Assembly: GCA_022113835.1 (NCBI GenBank)
Contig: JAILWY010000010.1
Span: forward strand, 3,621,501 to 3,685,500
DNA from: Atopsyche davidsoni
Lineage: Eukaryota; Arthropoda; Insecta; Trichoptera; Hydrobiosidae
Reading direction: 5' to 3'
DNA: 64,000 nucleotides
Below, piece by piece: positions 1 through 10,575 of the stretch (position 1 is its first letter; each line of letters opens with the position of its first letter). The translations under genes were made by a program, and so were the position numbers. The notes below the pieces were generated by a model that searched no databases, was not told the origin of the DNA, and saw only the letters and a program-made list of their open reading frames with translations.

Positions 1-2205
1 TATATTTCAGTACAACTTATAAAACTTTGGCAAATATACGATATTCAGAAACAAGTTTTTCTAGATCGTGCGAACAGGTCGATGCATAATTTTAGTAGTG
101 TGACAGAATGTTTTTGAAGGGAAAATACCTAAAAGAGCGTCGACTCGCTAAACTTCCTCTGTGAATATCGACACAATAAGCATACCGTAATAAAAAAAAG
201 TAATGATTAGGTAATTCAACGGAATAAACAACCGAGAACTAGTTCAAGATTACGTGAAAACAACACAGTTTACGCAGGCACCTAGAAAAATGTAAAACGG
301 CAGGGAAAACACACCGTGCCTATGCCAAATATTGACTTGGCCACCAGCCAGATCAGCTGCCTCCTCTGGCGAGAGCGGTATTTTTTATTAATCCACTAGG
401 AAGCGCTAAAGATGACGGAACGTCTACCGAAGCTAAAACAGAACGCGAAATAAAAACGTCGCGGAGAATATAAGAGCCGATCCACAGTACTGCGGATGGA
501 TACGTTTGTACAAATTTGTAACACGATCTTAAATTAATAAAAACGGGATTTAAAAAAAAAAGAGGGCCCGTTACCTTACACTCAGGTGAAAAAAACAAGG
601 TTACTTTTTATCGCTTTATTATATTCAACTAAGTACCAGTCCCAAAACTAACATAGCCGGGCTCGTGTACGGGCCCCTTGAGCTGCCTACACACCTTGCG
701 ACACAACTGACAATCGAACAGTGATTGGACAATAGCGTCCTCTTTTAGGTTGTTTACTTTATTAAAATAAACACCCGAAATGAGATTGCGTAATTACCGT
801 TCGGTTGTAAGTTGTGTTGTAGCGAGTTTAATCAGCTCAAATTATACACCTGCGTGTTTATGGGGAGCTGACGAATGGTGCTTCTACCCCAGGAAAGATA
901 TTTGATAATTTATCACGTTTATCAATCATTATATAATTCATCTATATAACACAAGGGGGTTACCTGACCTTTTAACACTTTAAACCAATCAATAAACAAT
1001 ATGAAATTTCGATATGCTCGGAATTATTACACCACCGGGGTGCAATGAATGCAAAATATGGAAGTAATATACTCGTATAGAAATAAAAAAAACCGTAAAA
1101 TAAACCCTTCTTATATAAATATTAGTGGACTAAAATGTGTGATTTGAACTGCTTTAAAATATTTAACTGCAAGCAATGCATTGTTGCTGGTCTGGACCGC
1201 ACGCTACCGCTACTCACCGCAGTGATAAGAAATCATTTCATTGTACTTTTCGCTAACTTGATACGAAAAATCCGTTGAGATTACATTAAAATTATCTAGG
1301 AGAGCATAACAAATTAGTGTTTAACTACATTGCCTAGAGAAATGCCCTTAGAATTTCCTAACATAACAGCAAGTGTGTACAAAACCTAGTTATTGGCAAG
1401 ATAATGCAGAATGAATTTATGACAAAGAATATTACATTTACTAACTCAACCGTTAAAAGGTTAGCGTGGCAAAAGCAGTGATATATTACAATCAATTAAT
1501 TATCAATGAAAAGAAAGCGAGGTTATTGTTTCTCAATAGGTAAGTGTGTTACGTACAAATATGCACTTGTACTAGAGAGTAGCGCGTTGTTGGCTGCCCG
1601 CTAATTCCTCGCAATTATTTATTTACATACACTCAATAACCACACACTTCCTCCAATACACGATATTCTCAGTGGTCGAACAATGATATTTTATCGTGTA
1701 CAAAAATTCGTTTTATTTGCTGAACAAATTCAATCACAATCGAATCGGCTCTCCGCGTCCATGTCCATGTGGATCGATAAGGCTCGCACACTCGCAAATT
1801 ACTGTAAATAATCCTGAAAGAAAAGTGCATCGTATTGCAAAAAAAAAAAAAAAAAACCCCCCGGTGGGCGTCACTATTGACAATTATATAATATCGATTA
1901 TACTATTACGATATGAGTAATCAATTAATAAGTGTCAGCGAAACAAGTGGAGAAATGTACCGCTCGTAACAAGTCCGCCGAACATGTATGCGCAAGGTTA
2001 CGAGTTGCGTAAGAAATTGGCTGTTGGGTGAATAACTTTCGATTCGGGTCTATGTCAGTCATTACCAGCGAAGTGAAATTGAAAATCGCGAGCGATCTCG
2101 CGTACGGAGAAATTAATTTATCAAACGATACGCTGCTTAATCGAATAGTTCGAATATCAATAAGTGCTAATAGAAAAAATTTGCATATCAATTGTGTAAT
2201 TTTTT

Positions 2206-2345
2206 AACCCAGTGGGCCCCCAAGGTCGCGGGTTCACAGCCCTGCCCCGGGTCTGGAGTCACCGGGTGCTGCAAGCGGCGGAATCGGCCTGCCGAACAAC
2301 GTCCACTTGATTAAGCACCCAGATAGTCCGCGACACTCGCAATTC
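2206..2345 (+). repeat. tRNA-derived SINE fragment (putative)
   Basis: A GC-rich island in AT-rich DNA carries a run resembling a pol III B box (GCGGGTTCACAGCCC, near 2229-2243) followed by further GC-rich sequence. No clean A box or complete tRNA fold is visible, so a decayed SINE head is more likely than a tRNA gene. It could also be an unrelated GC-rich transposon piece. Confidence 0.3.
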
Positions 2346-3064
2346 CCACACAATTTTTCACGTCTTAAATAAACAACACAGGTTGTTTTCTAATTTTGCT
2401 TCATGTCTGCCGAATTCATTGAAATGGCCGGCTCTTTCGTATAATATTCCTATAAACATTCCATAACACCGCAAACGAGTATTTTTTTTAGAGAACGCTG
2501 ATTTATATAATTCAACGCGAGATGAGAATTATATTAATATAAAAATCAAGTTACCTACGCTACGAGGAAAAATAAAGGTCGAAATATTTAATTCATGTCA
2601 ATACCGAGGTAAGTGGAATTAATGACGTAAAAAACCTAGAACACTGACGACTTCTAATAAATGGACTAATTATATGCGGACATTGAATAAAACGGAGATA
2701 TGCCAATACACTTGGAGATATGCATGTACAACAATTATATGCCACTGTTTTTATATATATATATGACGTATTATAGTATAAGAAGTTTTCCTTGTGCAAG
2801 ACTTCTTGTCTTACTATGGGTTGTGCTGATATCTTATTAGTGGGTTTATGCTGTTAAATATCAATAATATTACCTTCTAATAGGAATATATCTTATAAAC
2901 ACGTATAATTGTTTAAAAACAAATAAAATTATACATTGTTTTCTTACAATTTAATTACGAATTCGATTACGAATTTGATAATCAGCAGCCTTAAGACAGC
3001 AAGTATGTTTTAAAATGCCCACCATAATCATTGAATAAAATAATTAATACATTTACGTACACAG

Positions 3065-3219
3065 TATATTATTACTAATATGATTAGGCACATTAGTTTA
3101 TACATAGAAGATGATTTAAAGAAACTCCCACACAAATCACGATGATATTTTTCTGAGAGTTTCTTTAAATCATCTTCTATGTATGAACTAATGTGCCTAA
3201 TCATATTAGTAATAATATA
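3065..3219. repeat. Long inverted repeat, 63-bp arms
   Basis: Arms 3065-3127 and 3157-3219 are reverse complements with a single visible mismatch (T versus C in the middle of the arm) and a loop of about 29 bases. A transcript would form a long near-perfect hairpin. The arm and loop sequence closely resembles the interior of the Tigger-like element at 33568-34025 (around 33690-33770), so this looks like a foldback derivative of that family. Confidence 0.8.
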
Positions 3220-4739
3220 ATAAACCCGTAGTAAATACGCATCTGATTGACGTCCAATAAAAAAAATTGACGTACACAGTATACTCAATATCAACTTTAG
3301 CGTACGATAAAAATATGTTCATCAAAACCATAACATGCGTAAAACAATTAGCAATCAAAGCTTTTTAAACATCCTCCTCCGTGTTGAGTGCAAATCTGAT
3401 GCAATGGTATTCTACGCCCCGTGTCCTATTAACATAAGATAATATTTCATTTCGTAATCTTCACACAAGAGTTAAAAGAGATAATAAAATACCATAATAT
3501 GACAGCACTGCGTAGCTCAGATCAGATCGTGTCAACAGGCAAAAAATGTTTGCGCCCTATTCTCTCTAGACAAATATCCTACCGTGCAGTATAAGTCATC
3601 GCGTTATCGCGTTACATATAATAAGTATTAATATATTAACAAGAGCATAATATGGCAGCACTGCGTGGCCAGTTTCGGAGCCACTGTACGCTACTGATAA
3701 GTAACGGACGCATTATTTTCTGATAATGTCCATGAATCACTTTATTATTATCGCGTTTTGTCTGTGTTCTCCTCTGAATAGTAGATTTGCATTGGAATAT
3801 GAAGGGCACATGAATCTTTGCGCTCGTATCAAGCAAAGAGAAGAGTTGCAACCGCGTTCGTGCCTTTATATTTCCATCTCTTTTACACAAACTAAAACAT
3901 ATTATAATTGGAAAGAGATAAAAACTTCAATGTCATGTTATTTGAACGTAAATTTTGTTGCCAGGCATGTTTGATATAATGATAGTTTCATTGAGCTTAT
4001 CAACTTTAAAAAATTAATATATAATCAAAAATATCGAACATTTAAATTACAATTAAAAAAACTTATATTAGTGATATGCACTTTGGAAATAGTAATAGTT
4101 TTTGCTTGAGAGAGAGAGAAGCATATTACAGTATGTACCTTTGTAATCATATTTAGTTGTTTTTATTAGACTAACCTTCGCCTTTAGCCTGCCACAGACT
4201 TTTTTCGTAAATCTCTCTGAAGAGAGCTTTAACTCAAAATATTTAAATAGTAGGTTTCTAAATCCCAACTGATTTATTCCTGTACGCATAAATTACAATA
4301 ATATTCACATTTTCCTCAAAATATGACCTTAATACTAGTAATTCGTCACTATCATACGGAATTCCCAATTGCAGCTACAATAATGATTTCTCACTAATCG
4401 AACGAGTAGGTAATGACACAACGTGTCGGACAAATATATCAGAAAAAAAAACCCGTGAATATATGATGGAGTCTAATGTACTTCTTACACAAAGTACATT
4501 CCATTAAAATAAGGCAATTTATTTAAGAAATACTTACATCAGAGACACTGGGCGGTGAAAATACCAAAGAGACTACAACCGGCAGAGTTAAAAATATACT
4601 CAAATTCTAAATAGCATACGAACGTAGCGAGCAGCGTATTTTAAAATATTTATTTTGAACAGATTCCACCAAACGAAAGCCAATTTGACTGTTTCTACTT
4701 TTGATCAACGACAATCACTTTCGTTGGAAAAAAAAAAAG

Positions 4740-5170
4740 GCAAAGTGCCGTTCACAGGCGGCAACAAACGTTCAAAATTCACGGGACATGAAATTCGATG
4801 GGTGAGGGGAAAGCGCGAGATTCAACGGCACCCGTGCCTCCAGACTGAAAACCATGGTCCTGCAAACGGATGTAGCTTACACGGTCCATCCAGAAAAATA
4901 TTTCCGCGGCGTGGAGCGCTGATCCCTAATCGCGGCTCGGGTGTAGGTGGCTGCACATTATTAAGTCATTTACAATTACGGAGACGTTTAAATCAGTCGC
5001 TTCTGTCGGGAGTCAAGTGGCGCGGGCAATGTCAGCTCGCAATCGAATTAAGCAGATGAGATCGACTCGGGCGGCGACCGCTACTGGATGCTGCACTTCG
5101 TTTTCTCTCAATTACCGGGCGGCGCGGCCTAATGACAGGCTCGCCCGGTGGGCGGGACCGGCAATTAAAT
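4740..5170. other. GC-richer patch, nature unknown
   Basis: Base composition rises clearly above the surroundings and several short frames stay open by chance (for example 4655-5059 on the plus strand), but their translations are low-complexity and Arg/Ser-rich with no recognisable domain. It may be a promoter or upstream-exon region, or an old element. I do not call a gene. Confidence 0.25.
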
Positions 5171-5886
5171 TAACATTTCCCCGACGCTTCTATTCCACAC
5201 TTGTGGCAACAATCATCTGCTTAAATATCAATACACGACAGGCTGCTTTACTTTGTAACAATCCGTGTTTGCACAATAAATACGAATAGCCAAATGGCTA
5301 GGAGACTGTGAACATTTTTGACTGTGGGAAATTTCGCCTTTGAGAAGAGTATCTTGCTGAAATTAAACTTAAATAATGTCTGGTGTATTACCAATCAAGT
5401 CGACTAATATTTTTTGATGACTACTGATTTTCGAAGAAGTGCTTGGCGTGGAATATTTAATGCATACGTGATCATTATAACATTAGGAAATTTATTCAAT
5501 GAAAAATAGGGCCGAATCCGAAAAATCCCACCCACATAGATAGAGATCAGATAAATTAACTTGCCGGAAATTTATATTTTCTTCTTTTCAATGCCATGCA
5601 TTATTTAAGCCTCTACTCAAAACACCTGATGGAAAATATTTTATTGGGCGAGTTTTGATCGTAAAATCGTAATTTTGAAGTCCTTGCTTTCAGTATTTTT
5701 AAATGAGAACAAATACATAACGCAACAAACACCAATAAAAAAGTGTTATTAGCATTTAACTTTAACTTATTTTCACTGTTGCTTTGAACGCTTGCTGTTA
5801 ATTTTACATCGCATCATTAATGTGCAAATCTCACAATACATGCGCTTGGTATTGTCATATTTACACTTTGTTATTTAATCAAATCA

Positions 5887-5891
5887 ATGGG
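5887..5891. repeat. Target-site duplication, left copy (ATGGG)
   Basis: ATGGG lies directly outside the TG start of the left LTR and again at 7668-7672 directly after the CA end of the right LTR. A 5-bp direct duplication is typical of LTR retrotransposon integration. Confidence 0.85.
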
Positions 5892-6141
5892 TGTACGGGA
5901 CGTCGGTAAAGCGTTTTGACGCTGGGCTCATGTGCTGTGGATGTGCCCGTTTATGTTCCCACCGGCACGTTGGCAGCATTGTGGCTAACTTCATGAACCA
6001 TATTGTTACTATCTTCATGTGCAATAAAATGACAGTTGAATACGAATACAAAACGTTGGCGGTTTAAGTTAACCTCTCCCTTCCCGGCATACATCCAAAT
6101 CCCCCTCAATTACAGTTCTTGTGCCAGAAAAGTCTGGTACA
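5892..6141 (+). repeat. Left LTR (250 bp)
   Basis: Begins TGTACGGG and ends TCTGGTACA. It contains AATAAA at 6023-6028, a candidate polyadenylation signal. By eye it is identical to the right LTR at 7418-7667. Confidence 0.9.
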
Positions 6142-7445
6142 ATTGGTCGCTTGAACTTGCGAGTCGGGAAGCGTCTCACACCGGGGAGCCGCCGCCTGGG
6201 CCCTTCCCAGCTGCGATGGCAGCGCGAGGCGTCCCTTCGTCGCTTGGAGTTGCGAGTCGGGAAGCGCCTCACAACGGGGAGCCGTCACCTGGGCCCCTCC
6301 CAGCTGCGATGGCAGCTCGCGACGTCCCGCCGCCGACAGGACTGGCGGAGCGGGACGCGCCCTCCATCGATGCCGCGCCTGCCAGGGAGCCGCCGAGTGC
6401 GCCTCCGCTGGCCGCGCTGGCAGCTCGCGACGCCCCGCCGCCGACAGGACTGGCGGACCGGGACGCGCCCTCCATCGATGCCGCGCCTGCCAGGGAGACG
6501 CCGATTGCGCCTCCGCTGGCCGCGCTCGCATCCCGCGACGTCCCGCCGCCGACAGGACTGGCGGATCGGGACGCGCCCTTCGTCGATGCCGCGCCTGCCA
6601 GGGAGACGCCGATTGCGCCTCCGCTGGCCGCGCTCGCATCTCGCGACGTCCCGCCGCCGACAGGACTGGCGGACCGGGACGCGCCCTTCGTCGATGCCGC
6701 GCCTGCCAGGGAGACGCCGATTGCGCCTCCGCTGGCCGCGCTGGCAGCTCGCGACGTCCCGCCGCCGACAGGACTGGCGGACCGGGACGCGCCCTCCGTC
6801 GATGCCGCGCCTGCCAGGGAGACGCCGATTGCGCCTCCGCTGGCCGCGCTCGCATCCCGCGACGTCCCGCCGCCGACAGGACTGGCGGAGCGGGACGCGC
6901 CCTTCGTCGATGCCGCGCCTGCCAGGGAGACGCCGATTGCGCCTCCGCTGGCCGCGCTCGCATCCCGCGACGTCCCGCCGCCGACAGGACTGGCGGAGCG
7001 GGACGCGCCCTCCATCGATGCCGCGCCTGCCAGGGAGCCGCCGAGTGCGCCTCCGCTGGCCGCGCTGGCAGCCCGCGATGTCCCTTCGCCGCTTAAACTT
7101 GCGGGTCGGGACGCGCCCACCAGGAAGCCGCCGCTCCGGCCGCGCCGACGCCCTCGCCGCCGCCCCGGCCGCGCCGTCGTCCTCGCCGCTGCCCCGGCCG
7201 CCCGACGCTCCTCGCCGCTGCCCCGGCCGCCCCGACGCACTCGCCGCCGCCCCGATGCCCTCGCCGCCGCCCAGGCCGCCCGACGCCATCGTCGCTCCAC
7301 CGCCGTCTTCGTCGCCTCCGTCTACGCCAAGCCCGACGCTCGCCCGCACATCCGCCGACGCCGGAAAGACGGACAGCCGACGTGGATCAGGAGTATGGCA
7401 GAGCCCTACTGGGGGAGTGTACGGGACGTCGGTAAAGCGTTTTGA
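6036..7445 (+). CDS. Ala/Pro/Asp-rich repeat ORF inside the LTR element (doubtful gene)
   Basis: A 469-codon frame starts with ATG in the left LTR and stops in the right LTR. Its centre is a 36-residue repeat in seven copies, with motifs such as RDVPPPTGLA and DAAPARE, rich in Ala, Pro, Arg and Asp. I recognise no domain, signal peptide or membrane segment. Because the repeat unit is 108 bp, a multiple of three, and stop-free in other frames too (plus 6121-7593; minus 6106-6963, 6269-7300, 6285-7577), an open frame alone is weak evidence for a protein. It starts downstream of the presumed LTR promoter, so transcription through it is plausible. I treat it as a possible element-encoded or chance ORF. 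Confidence 0.25.
   Translation: MNTNTKRWRFKLTSPFPAYIQIPLNYSSCARKVWYNWSLELASREASHTGEPPPGPFPAAMAARGVPSSLGVASREAPHNGEPSPGPLPAAMAARDVPPPTGLAERDAPSIDAAPAREPPSAPPLAALAARDAPPPTGLADRDAPSIDAAPARETPIAPPLAALASRDVPPPTGLADRDAPFVDAAPARETPIAPPLAALASRDVPPPTGLADRDAPFVDAAPARETPIAPPLAALAARDVPPPTGLADRDAPSVDAAPARETPIAPPLAALASRDVPPPTGLAERDAPFVDAAPARETPIAPPLAALASRDVPPPTGLAERDAPSIDAAPAREPPSAPPLAALAARDVPSPLKLAGRDAPTRKPPLRPRRRPRRRPGRAVVLAAAPAARRSSPLPRPPRRTRRRPDALAAAQAARRHRRSTAVFVASVYAKPDARPHIRRRRKDGQPTWIRSMAEPYWGSVRDVGKAF
6148..6335 (+). repeat. Two 93-bp repeats preceding the minisatellite
   Basis: Units starting at 6148 and 6241 begin CGCTTGAACTTGCGAGTCGG and CGCTTGGAGTTGCGAGTCGG and run in parallel to the first 108-bp unit. 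A third, shortened relative (CGCTTAAACTTGCGGGTCGG) appears after the array near 7090. The 108-bp units therefore seem to be inserted between, or derived from, this older repeat. Confidence 0.7.
6336..7092 (+). repeat. 108-bp GC-rich minisatellite, seven copies
   Basis: The word ACAGGACTGGCGG recurs at 6336, 6444, 6552, 6660, 6768, 6876 and 6984, an exact 108-bp period (36 codons). Units differ by few substitutions and no visible indels, so frame is kept throughout. CpG density and GC content are far above the rest of the window. Confidence 0.92.
7130..7320 (+). repeat. CCG-rich simple repeat tail of the LTR element
   Basis: Short CCGCCG/CGCCCCGGCC words repeat irregularly with a rough periodicity of about 30-40 bases between the 108-bp array and the polypurine tract. 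It continues the extreme GC content of the interior. Confidence 0.7.
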
Positions 7446-7667
7446 CGCTGGGCTCATGTGCTGTGGATGTGCCCGTTTATGTTCCCACCGGCACGTTGGC
7501 AGCATTGTGGCTAACTTCATGAACCATATTGTTACTATCTTCATGTGCAATAAAATGACAGTTGAATACGAATACAAAACGTTGGCGGTTTAAGTTAACC
7601 TCTCCCTTCCCGGCATACATCCAAATCCCCCTCAATTACAGTTCTTGTGCCAGAAAAGTCTGGTACA
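7418..7667 (+). repeat. Right LTR (250 bp)
   Basis: Same ends and content as the left LTR with AATAAA near 7549-7554. It is followed by the second ATGGG at 7668-7672. Confidence 0.9.
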
Positions 7668-8997
7668 ATGGGACTACATTCTGTACCGTCCAACGACAAT
7701 CATACTTTGAATAATTAACCTTTTTAATACCGTGCTGCTAAATATAACTCGTCCTCATTCACAGCTATGAGAGCCGTAATCGCTATTTGAATTTTAAACG
7801 CCTGAACTGCAATAAGAAGTTGTAATAAATATTTTAGAAATCGCTCAATCCACGGATCGTCCTCTTTGTGTGAAGTCGGTGGACTCGGCGTACTTGTAGG
7901 GCATCGGTCGAGTTCGAGCAAAAAAACTAAACAAACTATAAATGGGACCGTCAATTACAATACATTTAATACTGCAGTACAATTTTTCTGTCCCCACAAA
8001 CTGTATGCCTCTTGTACTTTGTAAAAATCTAAGCCAAAATTTTACTGGGTGAACTCTGGACACTGAGCAATGCAACTTTTACTTTTTAAATATAATATTG
8101 ATTAAATATTTCCCTATGACATAACAATTTATCAACATATAGAAGTGCTCTTACAATGACGCGGTAAGCATTTTTTGAGTTCAGAGTAATCGTAAAAGAT
8201 CTACCAGAGCAGTCAACGTACAACAAAACCGCGAATTATGAAGTCCGACAGAGTTAACTATATCAAAATCTAAAACCACATCTAGAAATAACACGTGTGC
8301 TTGTACACCCTATATGCAACTATAGGATAAGGCGCGGGCGCTCTCCTCGCGACGGATTTAAAAAAATTATAACCTGTGACACGAATCTCGAATAATATAA
8401 ATAACTTAAATATAGCGTCACCGGCGAAAGAAGTACAATAAGGCTATAAATACATTAAATATCAGTTCAGTACGAGCAACGAATCAATGAATATGTGAAT
8501 TAATTATTAATAACGAGAGATTTTGTATTCGTAAACACTGATACAAGAATCAGCGCCACGATAGCTCAGCTACAAGAACAGCGGGGCGTGGCAGCTCCCA
8601 AAGCACGTTCAATCAAATCACTTTCGTAAAAATTACATATTTCATAGTAAAGCGGCTATATACAAAAAATAAATAAATATAAATCTACAGTAATCACTCC
8701 ATTCTTAAATGCACTATAAGAATGATACCGTAGTACACAAAAATCATTCATAAAATTTAATATATGCAGTTTTTTTTATATCGTAAATAATCTGTTCAGT
8801 TTTTTCAACGGGGAACATCCACGCGAAGTCAATGGCGCCACTGCGACGCGGGATTTTCCAGACACGACTCCGGAATTTGCATTGATATATATATATATAT
8901 AATAACCGAACGTTCGGCAAGCAAGCTCGCTGGCCGCCGAGCTACGAATAAAAATAACACGTGCACTACACGTTGACCTTTACCGCACGACCTGGTG

Positions 8998-9021
8998 ATA
9001 TATATATATATATATATATAT
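8998..9021. repeat. (TA)n microsatellite
   Basis: About eleven TA dinucleotides; a shorter run lies at 8886-8902. Confidence 0.9.
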
Positions 9022-9984
9022 TATCAAAATTGTTCAAGTGCAATCGCCAATCGACAATCAACGCACGTGTTTGGTGTATTCAGATAACGAGCCGGCAAAA
9101 GATGCAGCGGGCCCTGCGCAAGCAGCAAATGTGACCTTTCAGTGCCGGCCATCTGAGGCGTGTCAGTGAGGAGCACCGCGGAGCCTCTCGTCGACCCCAA
9201 CCTTGGGGACGCCGCCGGCCCTGGCCACGGCTCACCATAGACAATAAGCACAAACTATTAAAAGCTATCTAGAAAAAAGACGCACGTCGGATGGTGAGGT
9301 CATCGCGAGGTCGGCGACTTAATGGCACCCAAGATCCGCGCCGGGAGCCGCGCGAGATGCGCCGGCTTTGCGGTAATCGTGAAACTCGGACGCGAGTCGC
9401 CATGGCAACAGAACATCCGCAACTAGTTTCCTCTAATGACACCAAACTCACGTTTGAAACAAACTCATTTTCACCGGAGCGAACCTGTTGTATTCACAAT
9501 AAATATGCAAGGGTCTAGGTACCATAATCGAGTTTTTTGATCATTTTCTCGTACCTAATGCAAAAATTCGACCGCACCAATCAAAAAAAATTTAATGCAA
9601 AAAGTTAGATACATCTGTTATTCAAAAACGATTTTTTTTTTTTTTTTTATAAATTTACTTTTAATATGATAAAAATGTGTTTTTCTTAAGTCCTTTTTTC
9701 AACTGGAATTAAAATATTAATTATATACCCTCTCTAGAAAATTTATTTAAAAATAAAAAAGTCTTTATCAAACTTTGGTTTTGAAAAGTCGTCATTCTAT
9801 CCAATTTTTCAACATCTTCAATATTTTATTTTACCGTGAAAATGAACGTTGATTTAATAATAAAAAATAGATAAATATAATTTTATAGTTTTCTCAATAC
9901 TCTGTAAAAAAATCAACTTTCGACATAGAAAAATAAAGTGACAATTAAATTAATTAAATGACACGATTTCGCCAGGTAATGGAC

Positions 9985-10016
9985 TGCCTCTGGTGTCAGG
10001 TCGAACACCAGAGGCA
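9985..10016. other. Perfect 12-bp stem hairpin
   Basis: TGCCTCTGGTGT (9985-9996) pairs fully with ACACCAGAGGCA (10005-10016) across an 8-base loop. It sits in otherwise AT-rich non-coding DNA. The stem is short for a microRNA precursor. Confidence 0.6.
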
Positions 10017-10454
10017 TTTTAAAGGCTGGAAACAACTGCCTTAATTACACATAATTTTCAATTCTAAATCACTAAGAGAAGAATATCGCAAAAGAAAGGG
10101 CAGATAATGCAAGCATCAGAGGAAAATCACTTCATTCTTCATTATTTTTTCAGCAATCCAACATCACGGGAGCATCGGTTCTAATATTATAAAAATTCCA
10201 AATAGTCAAATCGAAATGTCCCGCAAATTTTTGCCCTAAGAAAAATATGGATAATTTTAGTAATTAGAAACAGCATCGGCACTTAACTACCGTGATTGTT
10301 ATTAATGCGTATATAAAAAAAATGGGACGAGATAATTAATTAAAACGAAGCGCCCACAACTTCCCGCACAATAATTAAAAATAATCGGGTTTTAATTTTC
10401 AATTGTTTATTACTGTATGTACATTGGATTTTACATTTTTTTGTTATGTATGTT

Positions 10455-10575
<121 letters not shown>

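Larger units (their letters stand above)
1..5886. other. AT-rich non-coding region, left end
   Basis: No exon with convincing codon structure and splice sites was found on either strand. The stretch holds a tRNA-like SINE fragment near 2206-2345, a long hairpin at 3065-3219, two similar short boxes near 3497 and 3653, and a GC-richer patch at 4740-5170. If the minus-strand start exon at 18924-18968 is real, this may be intronic sequence of that gene, but that is inference. Confidence 0.5.
5892..7667 (+). mobile_element. Young non-autonomous LTR retrotransposon with minisatellite interior
   Basis: The element is 1776 bp: two 250-bp LTRs (5892-6141, 7418-7667), TG..CA ends with a TGTAC/GTACA terminal inverted repeat, and a 5-bp target duplication ATGGG on both sides. 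A TGG two to three bases after the left LTR could start a primer-binding site, and a purine run GGGGGAG (7411-7417) abuts the right LTR as a polypurine tract. No gag, protease, reverse transcriptase or integrase is present, so it must be moved in trans, like TRIM or LARD elements. The interior of about 1.28 kb is GC-rich and mostly tandem repeats. The LTRs read identical, indicating very recent insertion. The plus orientation is taken from the PBS/PPT order and the AATAAA in the LTR. Confidence 0.88.

Noticed and set aside
6106..7577. Long minus-strand open frames (285, 343 and 430 codons) as separate genes
   Set aside because: They overlap each other and the plus-strand frames and are explained by a stop-free GC-rich repeat with a period divisible by three.
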